Origin: Bryobacterales bacterium
GTDB taxonomy: Bacteria > Acidobacteriota > Terriglobia > Bryobacterales > Bryobacteraceae
Assembly (NCBI GenBank): GCA_003167495.1
Contig: PMSX01000014.1
Location: 1 to 32,876 of the forward strand
Direction of reading: 5' to 3'
Length of the DNA stretch: 32,876 nucleotides
The notes beneath the pieces are model-generated. The model ran no database searches. It worked only from the letters and a program-made list of their open reading frames with translations, and was not told the DNA's origin. Positions 32,185 through 32,876 of the stretch are shown piece after piece. How positions within the stretch are numbered: position 1 is the stretch's first letter; the number at the start of each line of letters is the position of its first letter. The translations under genes were made by a program, and so were the position numbers.

Positions 32185-32876
32185 GAAACAACCCGCTTTT
32201 GATGCAAATGAACTCGCGGACTTGATTTACTCGCCCGCAGTTGGTACCGGTGTCGGTTCTCATCTGCTTGGTGACAATCACCCTGAGGGTAAGTCACATA
32301 CAGGTACCCTTGTTAAGGCGTCGTCTGTAGCGGCTACATTGCTTCCCTTCCTTTCGGTTCGTCTTCCAGATCCATCAATTACTACCCAACCAACTGAGAG
32401 TCACCCTGAGAGTGAGTTACCTATAGGGATGGCAGGCATTTTTGAAGATACAATCGAGAATGCCCACGGAACCGCTCCCGCTCCAACGGAGGTGACGGAC
32501 GGAAACGATCATCGCACTCACCCTGAGAGTAACTTACCCCTAGTGGTGACTCACACACAGGGGGTGATTGCACATGAAATCAATGACATAGAAACCAGAC
32601 CTGGGGGTAACTTACCTACTGGTACGCCTGTCTCTGAAGAGCATTCTGATGAAGCGGCACCGGATGAAATTGAGACAAAACACACTCACGACAATGAGAC
32701 TCACCCAGAGGGTAATTTACCCCTAGATGTGACTCACCAGGAAGAGGTCACGGGTCGCGCCAATAAAACACACCCTGAGGGTAACTTACCTATAGGATCG
32801 CGTGTCTCTGAAAGACGAAGTCCATCTATAGCCGATGCCGTCCGAATTGAACTAACACCTGGAAGCGAAGACCCCC
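32162..32876 (+). CDS. Repeat-bearing protein encoded after parA (partial)
   Basis: The frame opens at ATG 32162 and is open to the window end (238 codons), starting MAKASRSKKQPAFDANEL. I recognise no domain. The visible part is hydrophilic and contains six copies of a short element resembling HPEGNLP (HPEGKSH, HPESELP, HPESNLP, RPGGNLP, HPEGNLP, HPEGNLP), spaced by varying distances. The position suggests a partition partner, because the gene after parA often encodes the centromere-binding protein, but nothing in the visible part proves it. The start follows from the overlap with parA and the fit to the repeat frame. The C-terminal part, probably carrying the functional domain, lies beyond the window. 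Confidence 0.7.
   Translation, partial: MAKASRSKKQPAFDANELADLIYSPAVGTGVGSHLLGDNHPEGKSHTGTLVKASSVAATLLPFLSVRLPDPSITTQPTESHPESELPIGMAGIFEDTIENAHGTAPAPTEVTDGNDHRTHPESNLPLVVTHTQGVIAHEINDIETRPGGNLPTGTPVSEEHSDEAAPDEIETKHTHDNETHPEGNLPLDVTHQEEVTGRANKTHPEGNLPIGSRVSERRSPSIADAVRIELTPGSEDP
32278..32790 (+). repeat. Six in-frame ~21-bp repeats inside the post-parA gene
   Basis: Copies start at 32278, 32401, 32518, 32596, 32701 and 32770, at spacings of 123, 117, 78, 105 and 69 bp, all multiples of three. The consensus is TCACCCTGAGGGTAACTTACC. The right half is an inverted repeat GGTAA-N-TTACC, perfect in the copies at 32596, 32701 and 32770 and degraded in the first two. Leucine is always TTA where the motif is intact, which points to conservation at the DNA level. 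They may be iteron- or parS-like binding sites embedded in coding sequence. Confidence 0.65.

Noticed and set aside
32278..32790. CRISPR array
   Set aside because: Repeat spacing is irregular and in multiples of three, the copies are imperfect and lie inside an open reading frame, and no cas gene is present.

Overview
The window reads as accessory DNA of a bacterium, probably a plasmid or an integrated plasmid-like element. The backbone signs are the 5' part of a ParB-type gene at the left edge, an ArdC-like antirestriction protein and an SSB on the minus strand, a tyrosine recombinase plus a decayed second copy, and an HTH-ParA partition operon running off the right edge. Moderately high GC and this gene content would fit a soil Acidobacteriota-type host, but that is a low-confidence inference; no chromosomal marker gene is present. 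An initiator-type tRNA with its own promoter lies beside the recombinase remnant.

Layout. 1-3.5 kb: backbone (ParB, ArdC, SSB) with long purine-rich non-coding stretches. 3.5-7.3 kb: a nucleotidyltransferase-fold protein (minus) and a 793-residue protein ending in a zinc ribbon and a PD-(D/E)XK nuclease (plus). 7.4-16.3 kb: a divergent two-operon locus. Leftward: DGQHR-like protein, B12-binding-type radical SAM enzyme, GHKL/Hsp90-type ATPase, then a decayed DGQHR gene broken by a stop codon and by a 198-bp inverted-repeat element. Rightward: ParB-like protein, small PD-(D/E)XK nuclease, SNF2 helicase, second ParB-like protein. Almost all neighbours overlap by 4-8 bp, so each arm is a tightly coupled operon. 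16.4-25 kb: a two-component pair followed by a convergent arm (HNH-like protein, PIN-like nuclease, second GHKL ATPase paralogous to the first). 25.2-27.2 kb: a PIN-domain protein and a frameshifted proteasome-like hydrolase. 27.2-30.4 kb: the tRNA, the recombinase remnant, a DUF1016/YhcG nuclease and the intact recombinase. 30.5 kb to the end: a small HTH protein and the HTH-ParA operon, followed by a gene carrying six in-frame repeats.

The most striking object is the 1019-residue protein at 16467-19526. Its N-terminal half has two RNase III-like modules, each followed by a dsRNA-binding domain (a Dicer-like order), and both modules have lost key catalytic acids. Its C-terminus is a complete histidine kinase. 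The next gene is a response regulator whose output domain carries an R-x4-H HEPN motif. I infer a cytoplasmic two-component system that senses double-stranded RNA and controls a putative HEPN RNase. I know of no described system with this architecture. The neighbouring DGQHR/radical SAM/ParB/SNF2 locus looks like a second candidate system, possibly a DNA modification-restriction system, and the paralogous GHKL ATPases tie the two together.
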